Assembly (NCBI GenBank): GCA_004020645.1
Contig: SAQL01000007.1
Span: 62,001 to 126,000 of the forward strand
Reading direction: 5' to 3'
Length of the DNA: 64,000 bases
Origin: Mesorhizobium sp.
GTDB lineage: Bacteria > Pseudomonadota > Alphaproteobacteria > Rhizobiales > Rhizobiaceae
The notes under the pieces were generated by a model. That model ran no database searches. It was given only the letters and a program-made list of their open reading frames with translations, and had not been told where the DNA came from. The translations under genes were made by a program, and so were the position numbers. Each line of letters starts with the position of its first letter. Positions within the stretch are counted from its first letter, which is position 1. This document shows, one piece after another, positions 56,277-64,000 of the stretch.

Positions 56277-57263
56277 ATGAAGAAGTTTCTAAATTCTGTG
56301 GACACGGTGCTGACCGAAAGCCTCGACGGCTTCGTTGCCGCCCATGCCGATATACTGGCGCTTGGCGACGAGCATAAATTCGTGCGCCGCAGGACACTCA
56401 AGCCCGGCAAGGTGGCGCTGATCTCCGGCGGCGGCTCTGGCCATGAACCGCTGCATGGCGGGCTGGTCGGGCATGGCATGCTGGATGCCGCCTGCCCCGG
56501 CCAGGTGTTCACCTCGCCGACGCCGGACCAGATGCTGGCGGCCGCGGAAGCGGTCAACACCGGCGCCGGCTGCCTGTTCATCGTCAAGAACTACGAGGGC
56601 GATGTGATGAATTTCGAGATGGCCGCCGAAATGTCGGAGGGCGTGATGCAAGTGGTGACCAATGACGACGTCGCGGTCGAGAACTCCTCCTACACCACTG
56701 GCCGGCGCGGCGTCGCCGGCACGCTGGTGGTCGAGAAGATTCTCGGTGCCGCAGCCGAGCAAGGCATGGCACTGAAGCCGTTGAGGGCGCTCGGCGAGCG
56801 CGTCAATGGCGCAACGCGCTCTATGGGCGTTGCGCTGACCAGTTGCACCGTACCGGCCGCCGGCAAGCCGACCTTCGATATCGGCGACGGCGAGATGGAA
56901 TTCGGCGTCGGCATCCATGGCGAACCCGGCCGCCGCCGCGACGCGTTGAAGAGCGCCGACGCCATCGCCGAGGAGATCTGCGCGGCGATATCAGGCGATC
57001 TCGGTGACAGGGCAAAAGGCCCGGCGTTGCTTTTCGCCAACGGCTTTGGCGGCACGCCGCTGATGGAGCTCTACCTGATGTACAACAGTGCCCGGAAAAT
57101 CTTCGAGAAAAACGGCGTGACGGTCACTCGCTCACTGGTCGGGTCCTATGTGACATCGCTCGACATGGCCGGCTGTTCGATCACGCTGACAATGCTCGAC
57201 GACGAGACGATCGCATTGTGGGACGCGCCGGTACATACGGCTGCGCTGCGCTGGGGGATGTAG
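56277..57263 (+). CDS. dhaK: Dihydroxyacetone kinase subunit DhaK (substrate-binding)
   Basis: This 328-residue DhaK has KVALISGGGSGHEPLHGGLVG, CLFIVKNYEGDVMNFEMAAE and VENSSYTTGRRGVAGTLVVEKIL. The histidine that binds dihydroxyacetone covalently as a hemiaminal is H214 in FGVGIHGEPGRRR (H218 in E. coli). The C-terminal part FANGFGGTPLMELYLMYNSARK and LVGSYVTSLDMAGCSITLTM matches the family. It lacks a fused C-terminal ATP domain, so it must work with separate DhaL and DhaM. GGGAGGAG precedes ATG 56277. It is the last gene of the operon. Confidence 0.95.
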   Translation: MKKFLNSVDTVLTESLDGFVAAHADILALGDEHKFVRRRTLKPGKVALISGGGSGHEPLHGGLVGHGMLDAACPGQVFTSPTPDQMLAAAEAVNTGAGCLFIVKNYEGDVMNFEMAAEMSEGVMQVVTNDDVAVENSSYTTGRRGVAGTLVVEKILGAAAEQGMALKPLRALGERVNGATRSMGVALTSCTVPAAGKPTFDIGDGEMEFGVGIHGEPGRRRDALKSADAIAEEICAAISGDLGDRAKGPALLFANGFGGTPLMELYLMYNSARKIFEKNGVTVTRSLVGSYVTSLDMAGCSITLTMLDDETIALWDAPVHTAALRWGM

Positions 57264-57311
57264 CACGGCCAACGCCGCGCTGCGGCTTACGACAAAAAGC
57301 GGCCGTCAGAA

Positions 57312-57347
57312 GCAAAGCCCGCTTCGGTCTGCGAAGTGGGCCTTTGC
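57312..57347 (+). terminator. Hairpin at the end of the Dha operon
   Basis: GCAAAGCCCGCTTCG and CGAAGTGGGCCTTTGC pair around GTCTG, giving about 14 base pairs with one bulge, 49 bases after the dhaK stop. There is no long T tract, so termination strength is uncertain, but position and stability suit the operon end. Confidence 0.6.
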
Positions 57348-57489
57348 AAGGACTCCAAAAACAGTCGGTGACAACACTGTCATGCGCTATCCCGAGCATT
57401 GTTAGGCCAGTGTGGTGGAGTTAGGCACAATGTTGCTTTGTTTACCTATGGTAAGGTAAGAAAATCCGGCGGGTTTTGGGAGGGCAGAC

Positions 57490-57606
57490 ATGCGTTACAA
57501 TTGGGATCGGGCGCCGACGGGTTTCGAACGTCACAGGAAGGCGCTGGCCGCTGCCTTGCTGATCGCCGGCGGTATTGGACTCGTGCTCGCGGCGCTGCCG
57601 CTCTAG
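57490..57606 (+). CDS. Very small single-span membrane protein (38 residues)
   Basis: The frame from ATG 57490 encodes MRYNWDRAPTGFERHRKALA, then AALLIAGGIGLVLAALPL: a basic N-terminus and one C-terminal membrane helix. GGGAGGG stands 6-9 bases upstream, and a dyad TTACC-TAT-GGTAA (57442-57454) lies about 40 bases further, suggesting its own controlled promoter. Good ribosome site, signal-like topology and isolation between terminator and convergent gene favour a real gene. The function is unknown. Confidence 0.6.
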   Translation: MRYNWDRAPTGFERHRKALAAALLIAGGIGLVLAALPL

Positions 57607-57664
57607 AACCAATCCGAATGGCGAGGTCGAGATCGCGTCGCCATGCCAGGGCGCGAGCGGGCTT

Positions 57665-58462
57665 TCAACGCACCTGGCCGGTCACTGCGATAAAGCGGCG
57701 GTCCCGTCCTTCAAATCCCTGACTGAAGCGTTGCACGAGCACGGCTAGCACCGCCGGCTTTCCGTCCGGAGTGAATGCATAGGATTCCGACAGGCTGTAG
57801 GAAGTCGGACAATGCCTCGAACCGGGCACGGCCTTGTCCTCATGCAGCAGTTTGACCGGCTTGCCATCCTGTCCCTGCAGCGTCAGGCGAAAACCGAACG
57901 CCTTGCCGATCGCGGCGCCTTGCTGCGTCTCGTCGAAGCTTGACGAGCAATCCGTCGTGCTGTCGGCCAGGATCTGGTCGAGCTGGATGCTAGAGATGCC
58001 AAGCACGTCATAGCTCGGCGAAAGCGACTTCTGCGAAACCTGCTCGAGGCGAGCAATATCTTGGTAGCCGACCATGTCGTCGGGAAAGGTGAACCTGTCC
58101 ACAGCCGTCCGCTCGCCGCGCGGCGCGATGGCATATCGGGCGAGGATCGGGGCCGCCTGCGCGGCAGCCTGTGCCCTCGCCTGATCGAGAGTGAGCGTCG
58201 CCTCCTCGGTTTCGTCGATGATGCGGATCGGCTTTCCACCGACGAATGCATCGGTGCGCGTGTCGATGATGTCGATCTCCGACCAGCCCGAATCCGAAGC
58301 GCCGGCATCGAGCGTGCCGTATTGTTCGAAGGCGAAGTAGCTGCCGTCCGGCGAAAAGCCGATAATGCGCCGTGCCGCCGCATCGCCGGCCTGAGCGGCG
58401 GAAACGACCATCAACAGCATCGCCGCCAAAACGGCAGATCCAACCTTGCACCGCAACTTCAT
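57665..58462 (-). CDS. DUF2259-family secreted protein
   Basis: This 265-residue protein has a signal peptide, MKLRCKVGSAVLAAMLLMVV, cleaved near SAAQAGDA. Mature landmarks are IIGFSPDGSYFAFEQYGTLD, WSEIDIIDTRTDAFVGGKPI and a C-terminal CPTSYSLSESYAFTPDGKPAVLAVLVQRFSQGFEGRDRRFIAVTG. The start FSPDGxYFAFEQYG and the end GFEGRDRRFIA fit what I know as DUF2259, predicted periplasmic beta-rich proteins with no known role. It is convergent with the Dha operon and divergent from the acyl-CoA synthetase gene. Confidence 0.85.
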   Translation of the reverse strand: MKLRCKVGSAVLAAMLLMVVSAAQAGDAAARRIIGFSPDGSYFAFEQYGTLDAGASDSGWSEIDIIDTRTDAFVGGKPIRIIDETEEATLTLDQARAQAAAQAAPILARYAIAPRGERTAVDRFTFPDDMVGYQDIARLEQVSQKSLSPSYDVLGISSIQLDQILADSTTDCSSSFDETQQGAAIGKAFGFRLTLQGQDGKPVKLLHEDKAVPGSRHCPTSYSLSESYAFTPDGKPAVLAVLVQRFSQGFEGRDRRFIAVTGQVR

Positions 58463-58626
58463 TGCGACTTGCCCCCAATTATGACCCAGACTGCAATTAT
58501 GACCTCAGACCGTCGTGCCGGGTATTTGCGACCAAGGCGAGAACGCCAAACGACGAAATTGCACATGCTTGCAAAAACAGCATACGCTATTTCAAAGGCA
58601 GCAAACATTCCTGGGGAGTAAGCTGG

Positions 58627-60534
58627 ATGGCGTCACGCTACCACGAGGTCTATGACGACTGGAAACGCGACCCGGAAAAATTCTGGGCGGATGCGGCCAA
58701 AGCCATCGACTGGTTCTCACCGTTCGAGACGGTCTTCGATCCGAATGCCGGCGTCTATGGGCGCTGGTTCGGCGGCGCCTCCTGCAACACCTGCTTCAAC
58801 GCCGTCGACCGCCATGTGGCGGGTGGCCGCGCCGATCAGACCGCGCTGATCCATGACAGCGCGATTTCAGGCACTATCAGGAAATTCACCTATGCCGAAC
58901 TGAAACGCGAGGTGATCGCGCTGACGTCGGTGCTGAAGAACCGCGGCGTCCAAAAAGGCGATCGAGTCATCATCTACATGCCGATGGTGCCGGAAGCGGC
59001 CTTCGCCATGCTTGCCTGCGCCCGGATCGGCGCCGTGCATTCGGTCGTTTTCGGTGGCTTTGCCTCGCACGAGCTCGCCACGCGCATCGACGACGCCAGG
59101 CCGAAGCTGATCATTTCCGCCTCTTGCGGTCTGGAGCCCGGGCGCGTCGTTGCCTACAAGCCGCTGCTCGACACGGCGATCGAGATGTCGCGGCACAAGC
59201 CCGCGGCCTGCCTCATCCTGCAGCGCGACCAACTGCGCTGCGAGCTCAGGGAAAACTATGACATCGACTATGCCGACGCCGTCGCCCGCGAGCGGGCCGC
59301 GGGCGCCAATGTCGACTGCGTTCCGGTGCTCGCCACCGATCCGCTCTACATCATCTACACGTCCGGAACGACCGGCCAGCCCAAGGGCATCGTGCGCGAC
59401 AATGGCGGCCACATGGTTGCGCTGAAATGGTCGATGGAGAACGAGTTCGGTGTCAAGCCGGGCGAGGTGTTCTGGGCGGCTTCCGACGTCGGCTGGGTGG
59501 TCGGCCACTCCTACATCGTCTACGGCCCGCTGCTGCATGGCTGCACAACCGTCCTGTTCGAGGGCAAGCCGGTCGGCACGCCCGACGCCGGCACCTACTG
59601 GCGGGTGATCGCCGAGCATGGAGTCGTCGCGCTGTTCACCGCGCCGACCGCCTTCCGCGCCATCAAGGGACAGGACCCCAAGGGCGAATTCGTTCCGAAA
59701 TACGACCTGTCGAAGTTCCGCACTCTGTTCCTCGCCGGCGAGCGCGCCGATCCGGAAACCATCAAATGGGCGGAGCAGAAACTGAACGTGCCGGTGATCG
59801 ACCACTGGTGGCAAACCGAGACCGGCTCGCCGATGACGATCAACCCAGCCGGATTGGGCCTGCTGCCGGTGAAATATGGCTCGCCCGGCGTGCCGATGCC
59901 CGGCTACGACATTCGCGTGCTCGACGATGCCGGGCACGAAGTCCCGCGCGGCACGTTGGGCAATGTCGTCGTCAAGCTGCCGCTGCCGGCCGGCTGCCTG
60001 CCGACGCTGTGGAATGCCGATGACCGGTTTCGCCAAGCCTATCTCGACGAATTCCCCGGCTTCTACAAAACGGCGGATGCCGGCATGATGGACGAGGACG
60101 GTTATTTGTTCGTCATGTCCCGGACCGACGACATCATCAATGTCGCCGGCCACCGGCTGTCGACCGGCGCCATGGAGGAGGTGCTGGCTGCGCATCCCGA
60201 CGTTGCCGAATGCGCCGTCATCGGCATCGCTGATTCGATGAAGGGCCAGGTTCCGCTCGGCTTCGTGGTGCTGAATGCGGGTGTCGCGCGTGACAGCGGC
60301 GCCATCGAGGCCGAGGTCGTCACCCTGGTGCGCGAGCGGATCGGCCCGGTCGCCGCCCTTAAGACGGTGGTGATGATCAAGCGCCTGCCGAAGACGCGCT
60401 CCGGCAAGATCCTGCGCGGCACCATGCAGAAGATTGCCGACAAAGAGGAATGGACGATGCCGGCGACCATCGACGACCCGGCCATTCTCGACGAAATCAC
60501 CGCGGCGCTCAAAGCGCGCGGCATCGGGCTTTAG
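58627..60534 (+). CDS. prpE: Acyl-CoA synthetase, probably propionyl-CoA synthetase
   Basis: This 635-residue AMP-forming ligase begins ASRYHEVYDDWKRDPEKFWADAA, the opening typical of PrpE/ACSS3 enzymes. Core motifs are IIYTSGTTGQPKGIVRDNGG (P-loop), HWWQTETGSPMT, GFYKTADAGMMDEDGYLFVMSRTDDIINVAGHRLSTGAMEE and the catalytic lysine in LPKTRSGKILRGTMQKIA, usually controlled by acetylation. It activates propionate or other short acids to the CoA ester. GGGGAG lies 10 bases before ATG 58627. A near-match to the TTTGCAAA box of short-chain acyl-CoA regulators stands 52 bases upstream. Confidence 0.9.
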   Translation: MASRYHEVYDDWKRDPEKFWADAAKAIDWFSPFETVFDPNAGVYGRWFGGASCNTCFNAVDRHVAGGRADQTALIHDSAISGTIRKFTYAELKREVIALTSVLKNRGVQKGDRVIIYMPMVPEAAFAMLACARIGAVHSVVFGGFASHELATRIDDARPKLIISASCGLEPGRVVAYKPLLDTAIEMSRHKPAACLILQRDQLRCELRENYDIDYADAVARERAAGANVDCVPVLATDPLYIIYTSGTTGQPKGIVRDNGGHMVALKWSMENEFGVKPGEVFWAASDVGWVVGHSYIVYGPLLHGCTTVLFEGKPVGTPDAGTYWRVIAEHGVVALFTAPTAFRAIKGQDPKGEFVPKYDLSKFRTLFLAGERADPETIKWAEQKLNVPVIDHWWQTETGSPMTINPAGLGLLPVKYGSPGVPMPGYDIRVLDDAGHEVPRGTLGNVVVKLPLPAGCLPTLWNADDRFRQAYLDEFPGFYKTADAGMMDEDGYLFVMSRTDDIINVAGHRLSTGAMEEVLAAHPDVAECAVIGIADSMKGQVPLGFVVLNAGVARDSGAIEAEVVTLVRERIGPVAALKTVVMIKRLPKTRSGKILRGTMQKIADKEEWTMPATIDDPAILDEITAALKARGIGL

Positions 60535-60659
60535 TTGCTTTCGGAGCGCGGCAGGCGGATCGCGGCGTCGGACGAATTCATCCTGCACTGCAATCGTCTG
60601 TTGTGCGATGCAGCAATAGCCCTTAGACTTTGCGTGGGGGGCCATTCCGAAGGCACGGC

Positions 60660-61742
60660 ATGGCTCAGCAAAAAACCACATTCGGCGGCATCGACATCCT
60701 GCGTTTTGTCGCCGCCGTCCTCGTGATGTTCTACCACTACGGCTTCTGGGTGTGGGCGTTCCCGGAGGGCGTTTCGGCGCGCGCGACTGGCGGCATCCCG
60801 CCGCATCCGGAAATAGGCGGGCTGGTCCAATTCGGATGGATCGGCGTCCAGATATTCTTCGTCATCAGCGGCTTCGTCATCGCCTTCAGCGCCGAGCGTT
60901 CGACACCGCTGCAGTTTTTCGAGGCAAGGGTGAAACGATTGGCGCCGGCCGTCTGGATCTGCGCGCCAGTCACCGCGATGGTGCTGCTTTTCGTCGATCT
61001 CAGTTGGCCGACGGACGCTGTCGCCAGGCTCATGCGCACCGCCTTGTTCGTTCCGTTCGACCCCTGGGTCGACAGCGTCTACTGGACGCTCGGCATCGAG
61101 ATCGCCTTTTATGCCGTCGTCTGGATCCTGCTGCGGCTCGGCCGCTTCGACCTGATGGAAGCGGTGGCAGTTGCGCTCGGCGCGATCAGCACGATTTTTT
61201 GGTGCCTGTATTATCCATTCGACTGGTCGGACCTTGCCGAGGCGCGCTGGCTCGACCTGCTCCTGGTGCATCACGGATGTTTTTTCGCGACAGGTGTGCT
61301 GCTCTGGCTGATGCGTTTCAAGGCAGTGACGCCCGCCCGCCTTGTTTTCTGCGCCTTGTTCCTGGCCGGCGGCGTGCTGCAGATCATCAGTGCTGTCGAC
61401 GTTCGCAGCATCAAAGTCGAAGCCGCGATGCCCTACGCGCCGCCGATCGTCCTGTTTCTCGCTGCCATGGCGCTGATGGCGTGGTCATTACGGCTCGACC
61501 TGTCCTGGCGCGGCTGGCGTCGGATCGGGCTGATGACCTACCCTCTCTATCTGATCCATAATGTCGTCGGCGCGGCTATTCTCGGGGCCTTGATGCGCGC
61601 GGGAGTGCCATACCTGCTTTCGGTGGTCATCGTCGCGGCGACCATGATCGCCGCGAGCTGGCTGATTGCGATCGAGGCCGAACCGCGAATCCGGCTTCTG
61701 CTCGACCACACCGTCTTCCGCTATCGTCTCAAGGCGGCGTAA
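60660..61742 (+). CDS. Acyltransferase-3 family membrane protein
   Basis: This 360-residue protein of the AT3 (OafA/ExoZ) family has about ten helices. DILRFVAAVLVMFYHYGFWVW holds the conserved Arg and His, and IGVQIFFVISGFVIAFSAER and FFEARVKRLAPAVWI are the next family motifs. A late YPLYLIHNVVGAAILG contains the C-terminal histidine. Such enzymes add acetyl or succinyl groups to polysaccharides, lipids or lipo-oligosaccharides at the inner membrane. The neighbouring exopolysaccharide transport gene at 62070, across a 327-base gap, hints at a role in surface polysaccharide, as for ExoZ. ATG 60660 precedes AQQKTTFGGIDIL. Confidence 0.9.
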   Translation: MAQQKTTFGGIDILRFVAAVLVMFYHYGFWVWAFPEGVSARATGGIPPHPEIGGLVQFGWIGVQIFFVISGFVIAFSAERSTPLQFFEARVKRLAPAVWICAPVTAMVLLFVDLSWPTDAVARLMRTALFVPFDPWVDSVYWTLGIEIAFYAVVWILLRLGRFDLMEAVAVALGAISTIFWCLYYPFDWSDLAEARWLDLLLVHHGCFFATGVLLWLMRFKAVTPARLVFCALFLAGGVLQIISAVDVRSIKVEAAMPYAPPIVLFLAAMALMAWSLRLDLSWRGWRRIGLMTYPLYLIHNVVGAAILGALMRAGVPYLLSVVIVAATMIAASWLIAIEAEPRIRLLLDHTVFRYRLKAA

Positions 61743-62069
61743 CCGCGCCGGCGTGTCACGCCGGTTCCTGGCTGCAAAGTCCTGCTGTGAACGTGCGGCG
61801 CGAAAATTGGTGCCCACGCTTTTGCGCGGCATGACAACGCGACTTCCCCCCAAACCGTGTCGATCCGGCGCGGCTCGGCGACCTCTCGGGTCAAGCGAGG
61901 AGATCGACCAGCACCAGAAGCGACATTCCCGCCGACCATGTCAGCTTCATGCGCAAGGCTGCCGATCATGCTCTGTTCGAGGGTATTCGTGCGCCAGAAT
62001 CAGGCTCGGTATCGGTCTCGCCGCGCAGGACGACGACGCTGTGCTCAACATTCGTGTTGGTATACCGCC
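61743..62069. other. Intergenic gap between convergent acyltransferase and polysaccharide genes
   Basis: CCGGCG, loop TGTCA and CGCCGG at 61749-61765 form a small hairpin just after the acyltransferase stop, a possible terminator without a T run. The remaining 300 bases show no family-like reading frame, repeat from the families above or RNA gene that I can recognise. Confidence 0.6.
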
Positions 62070-64000
62070 TCAGGTGTTTGCCTTCGTCCGCGCTTCCGAT
62101 TTTTCCAGATAGTAGCTCGAATATCTGTCGAAGAATTTTTCCGAGCCGCCGATCGATCCATACTTCGCCAGCTTCTTCAAATCGACTTTGTTCAAGACGA
62201 CGCCGACGATCTTGTTGGCGATATAGGATTCCGAGCTCAGTATGGATTGCACCATCGCGCGCGGCGTGCGCCCCCACTCGGTCACGAGCACGAAGCCGTC
62301 GGCAAGCGGGGCAAAGGCCTTGGCATCGACCACCGGTCCGAGCGGCGGCAGGTCGACAATGATGTATTCGAAGGTTTCCTTGGCGTTGTCGATGAAACGC
62401 CGCATTCCGGCCGACGACAGAAGCTCGCTAGTGTGCGAGAAATGACCGCGCGGGACGGCCGGGACGATCGCCAGCTTCGTCTGCCGGTCGATCTTGCCGA
62501 CGGACTGCCAGGTCTGCCCACTCACCACCGCTTCCATAAGGCCTTGCTCGGCCTCCATGCCAAGGCTGCGGCTGAGGCCGGGGTTGCGCAGGTCGCCGTC
62601 CACCAGCAGGGTTTTCGACCCGTTGGCGGCAAGCAATCCGGCCAGATTCGCCGCCACGGTCGACTTGCCCTCGCCGGGGAGGACCGAGACTACGCCAATG
62701 ACCCGGCTGCCTTGCCCTTCCATCACGACGTCGAAGGCAATCTTGGCGCTGCGGAGCGTTTCGGCAAACATCGATGCTGGAGCGTCGATGCTCACCCGCA
62801 TGCGCGCGCGCCTTTCAGCGGCCGACGGTGATTGAGCGGTTTTGGCGTCCGCCTGACCGTCATCGCGCCTGTCGTCCCTGACGACCTTGCTGCCGATGAT
62901 CGGCAGGTAGCCGAGGAATTTGAGGCCAACGCGATCGCGAACGTCTTCGCCGGTCCTGAAGAACCGTTCCCTGAATTCATTCAGGCCGCCAACCCCGGCT
63001 CCCATCATCACGCCAAGCACAAGCGAAAGTCCCAGCACTATGGACATGCGCGGGGTTGCCGCGGACTTCGGCAGCGTCGCGTCGGAGATGACGCGGATCT
63101 TGCCGACCGGGAAGGATTGCTGCTGGGACGCTTCCTCGTAGCGGCCAAGGAACGTCTGATAGAGCGTCGAGAGCGCGGTTGCCTTCTGCTCCAATTCGCG
63201 CAGCTTGACCTGCGACTGGTTGTCGATGGAACTCTTGCCAGCCGCTAACGCGACATTTGCGCGGAGCGCCGTCTCGCGTGCGAGAGCGACTTCGTATTCG
63301 TTGCGGTAGCTTTCGGTCAATTGCTTCAGCTCGCCGAAAATCTGCGCCGAAATGTCGGCCTTTTCCTTGGCAAGTGCGACCGCCTGGGGATGCTCAGCCC
63401 CGAAATTGGCTTCGATATCCTGCTGCCGCTTGGCGACAGTGAGATAGCGGGTCTTGAGCGTTGATATGACCGAGTTGCTCGGCTGGTCGGCGGATATGGC
63501 GGCGTCCCTGAATGCGTTGTCCGAACCGCTTTCGACGATCGACTTGTATTGCTGGTAGCGGGCGCTGGCGCGGGCGGTATCGGCCTGCGCCTCGATGAGC
63601 TGGCCATTGAGGTCCGACAGTTGCTTGTCACTGATCAACTGGCCGTCATCGACGGCCAGCCCATGTTCGGCCCTGAACTTCTCGACGGCGAGCGCCGCTG
63701 CCTGGGAACTTTCGCGAAGCTCCGTCAGCCGGCCCTGCAGCCAGACCGCCGCCCGCTCGGTCGCATCAAAGCTCGCATCGAGCTGATCCGCGAGATAGGC
63801 TTCGGCATAGGCTTTGGTGACCGAGGTCGCAAGTGCGGGGTCCGTCGCCTGGTAGGCGATGGAGATCACATAGCTTCGACCGATGCGCTCGGCTTGCACC
63901 TCGTTCTGCAGTTTGAGGATTGCGTAATCGCGGCGTGACGAGGCAATCATCGCGTCTCGCGTTGCCGGATCAAGCTGAGTAACGTCGGTAGTACCCACGG
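62070..64000 (-). CDS. Exopolysaccharide chain-length/tyrosine autokinase protein (Wzz-BY-kinase, ExoP-like), N-terminus missing
   Basis: At least 643 residues. The right edge cuts off the N-terminal Wzz domain and first helix. Visible are the coiled-coil periplasmic part, LSTLYQTFLGRYEEASQQQSFPV with the GNVR-type region, and the second helix MSIVLGLSLVLGVMMGAGVGG. A cytoplasmic kinase follows: GVVSVLPGEGKSTVAANLAG (Walker A), TLLVDGDLRNPGLSR (A') and YIIVDLPPLGPVVDAKAF (B). The tail has a tyrosine cluster (FFDRYSSYY). ExoP/Wzc proteins set polysaccharide chain length through cycles of tyrosine phosphorylation. The full protein is likely about 750-790 residues. Confidence 0.93.
   Translation of the reverse strand, partial: VGTTDVTQLDPATRDAMIASSRRDYAILKLQNEVQAERIGRSYVISIAYQATDPALATSVTKAYAEAYLADQLDASFDATERAAVWLQGRLTELRESSQAAALAVEKFRAEHGLAVDDGQLISDKQLSDLNGQLIEAQADTARASARYQQYKSIVESGSDNAFRDAAISADQPSNSVISTLKTRYLTVAKRQQDIEANFGAEHPQAVALAKEKADISAQIFGELKQLTESYRNEYEVALARETALRANVALAAGKSSIDNQSQVKLRELEQKATALSTLYQTFLGRYEEASQQQSFPVGKIRVISDATLPKSAATPRMSIVLGLSLVLGVMMGAGVGGLNEFRERFFRTGEDVRDRVGLKFLGYLPIIGSKVVRDDRRDDGQADAKTAQSPSAAERRARMRVSIDAPASMFAETLRSAKIAFDVVMEGQGSRVIGVVSVLPGEGKSTVAANLAGLLAANGSKTLLVDGDLRNPGLSRSLGMEAEQGLMEAVVSGQTWQSVGKIDRQTKLAIVPAVPRGHFSHTSELLSSAGMRRFIDNAKETFEYIIVDLPPLGPVVDAKAFAPLADGFVLVTEWGRTPRAMVQSILSSESYIANKIVGVVLNKVDLKKLAKYGSIGGSEKFFDRYSSYYLEKSEARTKANT

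Noticed and set aside
63996..63998. GTG near the right edge as the start of the Wzz/BY-kinase gene
   Set aside because: The preceding Wzz domain and first membrane helix are absent, so the gene continues past the window and this codon is internal.

Overview
The window is GC-rich, densely coded chromosomal DNA of an alphaproteobacterium. The content points to Hyphomicrobiales, most likely Mesorhizobium or a close relative. Supporting signs are glnD-murJ followed by trpS, an ActS/ActR (RegB/RegA-type) redox two-component pair, MmcB, an NADP malic enzyme with a phosphotransacetylase-like tail, a GlpSTPQUV-like ABC importer with its DUF2160 membrane protein, and several families of intergenic palindromic repeats of the kind seen in rhizobia. 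The genus is inferred from gene content and is not proven. I see no phage, transposase, rRNA, replication origin or CRISPR array.

Layout. 1-10.8 kb: a truncated EamA permease, a cytosine-deaminase-like amidohydrolase, ilvD, a VOC protein, prfC, a frameshifted FAD oxidoreductase, an amidase with an altered active-site loop, and a YafJ-type glutamine amidotransferase. 10.9-17.4 kb: an Lrp regulator, dut coupled to a HAD phosphatase, a PEP-mutase-like enzyme coupled to a trans-3-hydroxyproline dehydratase, an EI24 membrane protein and a PfkB kinase. 17.5-27 kb: maeB and mutS (divergent), an aldo/keto reductase, then a copper operon (YHS-type CopA plus DUF305) behind a textbook CueR-type promoter. 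27-38.5 kb: glnD, murJ, an inserted vapBC pair, trpS, a universal stress protein, an Nfu scaffold, an L,D-transpeptidase, a frameshifted CueR-like regulator, an OsmC protein and a TauE transporter. 38.5-47 kb: a tRNA-Cys-like RNA with almost no D arm, mmcB, nhaA, actR/actS, hrpB carrying an in-frame palindromic insertion, and a PIG-L deacetylase.

The most system-like locus is 47.0-57.3 kb, a tightly packed run of eleven genes. In order they encode a substrate-binding protein, two permeases, a DUF2160 protein, two ABC ATPases, DhaL, DhaM, a dedicated HPr, a dedicated enzyme I, an unrecognised putative DNA-binding protein and DhaK. Most junctions overlap by 4 to 17 bases. An array of ACTAAACA-type half-sites lies upstream. 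I infer import of a small polyol or ketose by ABC transport, followed by phosphoenolpyruvate-driven phosphorylation in the cytoplasm through a private EI-HPr-DhaM relay. Each enzyme family is known. This combination and its likely regulator are what deserve attention.

57.3-64 kb: a 38-residue membrane protein, a DUF2259 secreted protein, a propionyl-CoA-synthetase-like enzyme, an acyltransferase-3 membrane protein, and the C-terminal part of an exopolysaccharide chain-length/tyrosine-kinase protein that runs off the right edge.

Two genes (7125-8197 and 36364-36784) are broken by small deletions. Either they are recent pseudogenes or they are sequencing errors; the sequence alone cannot decide.
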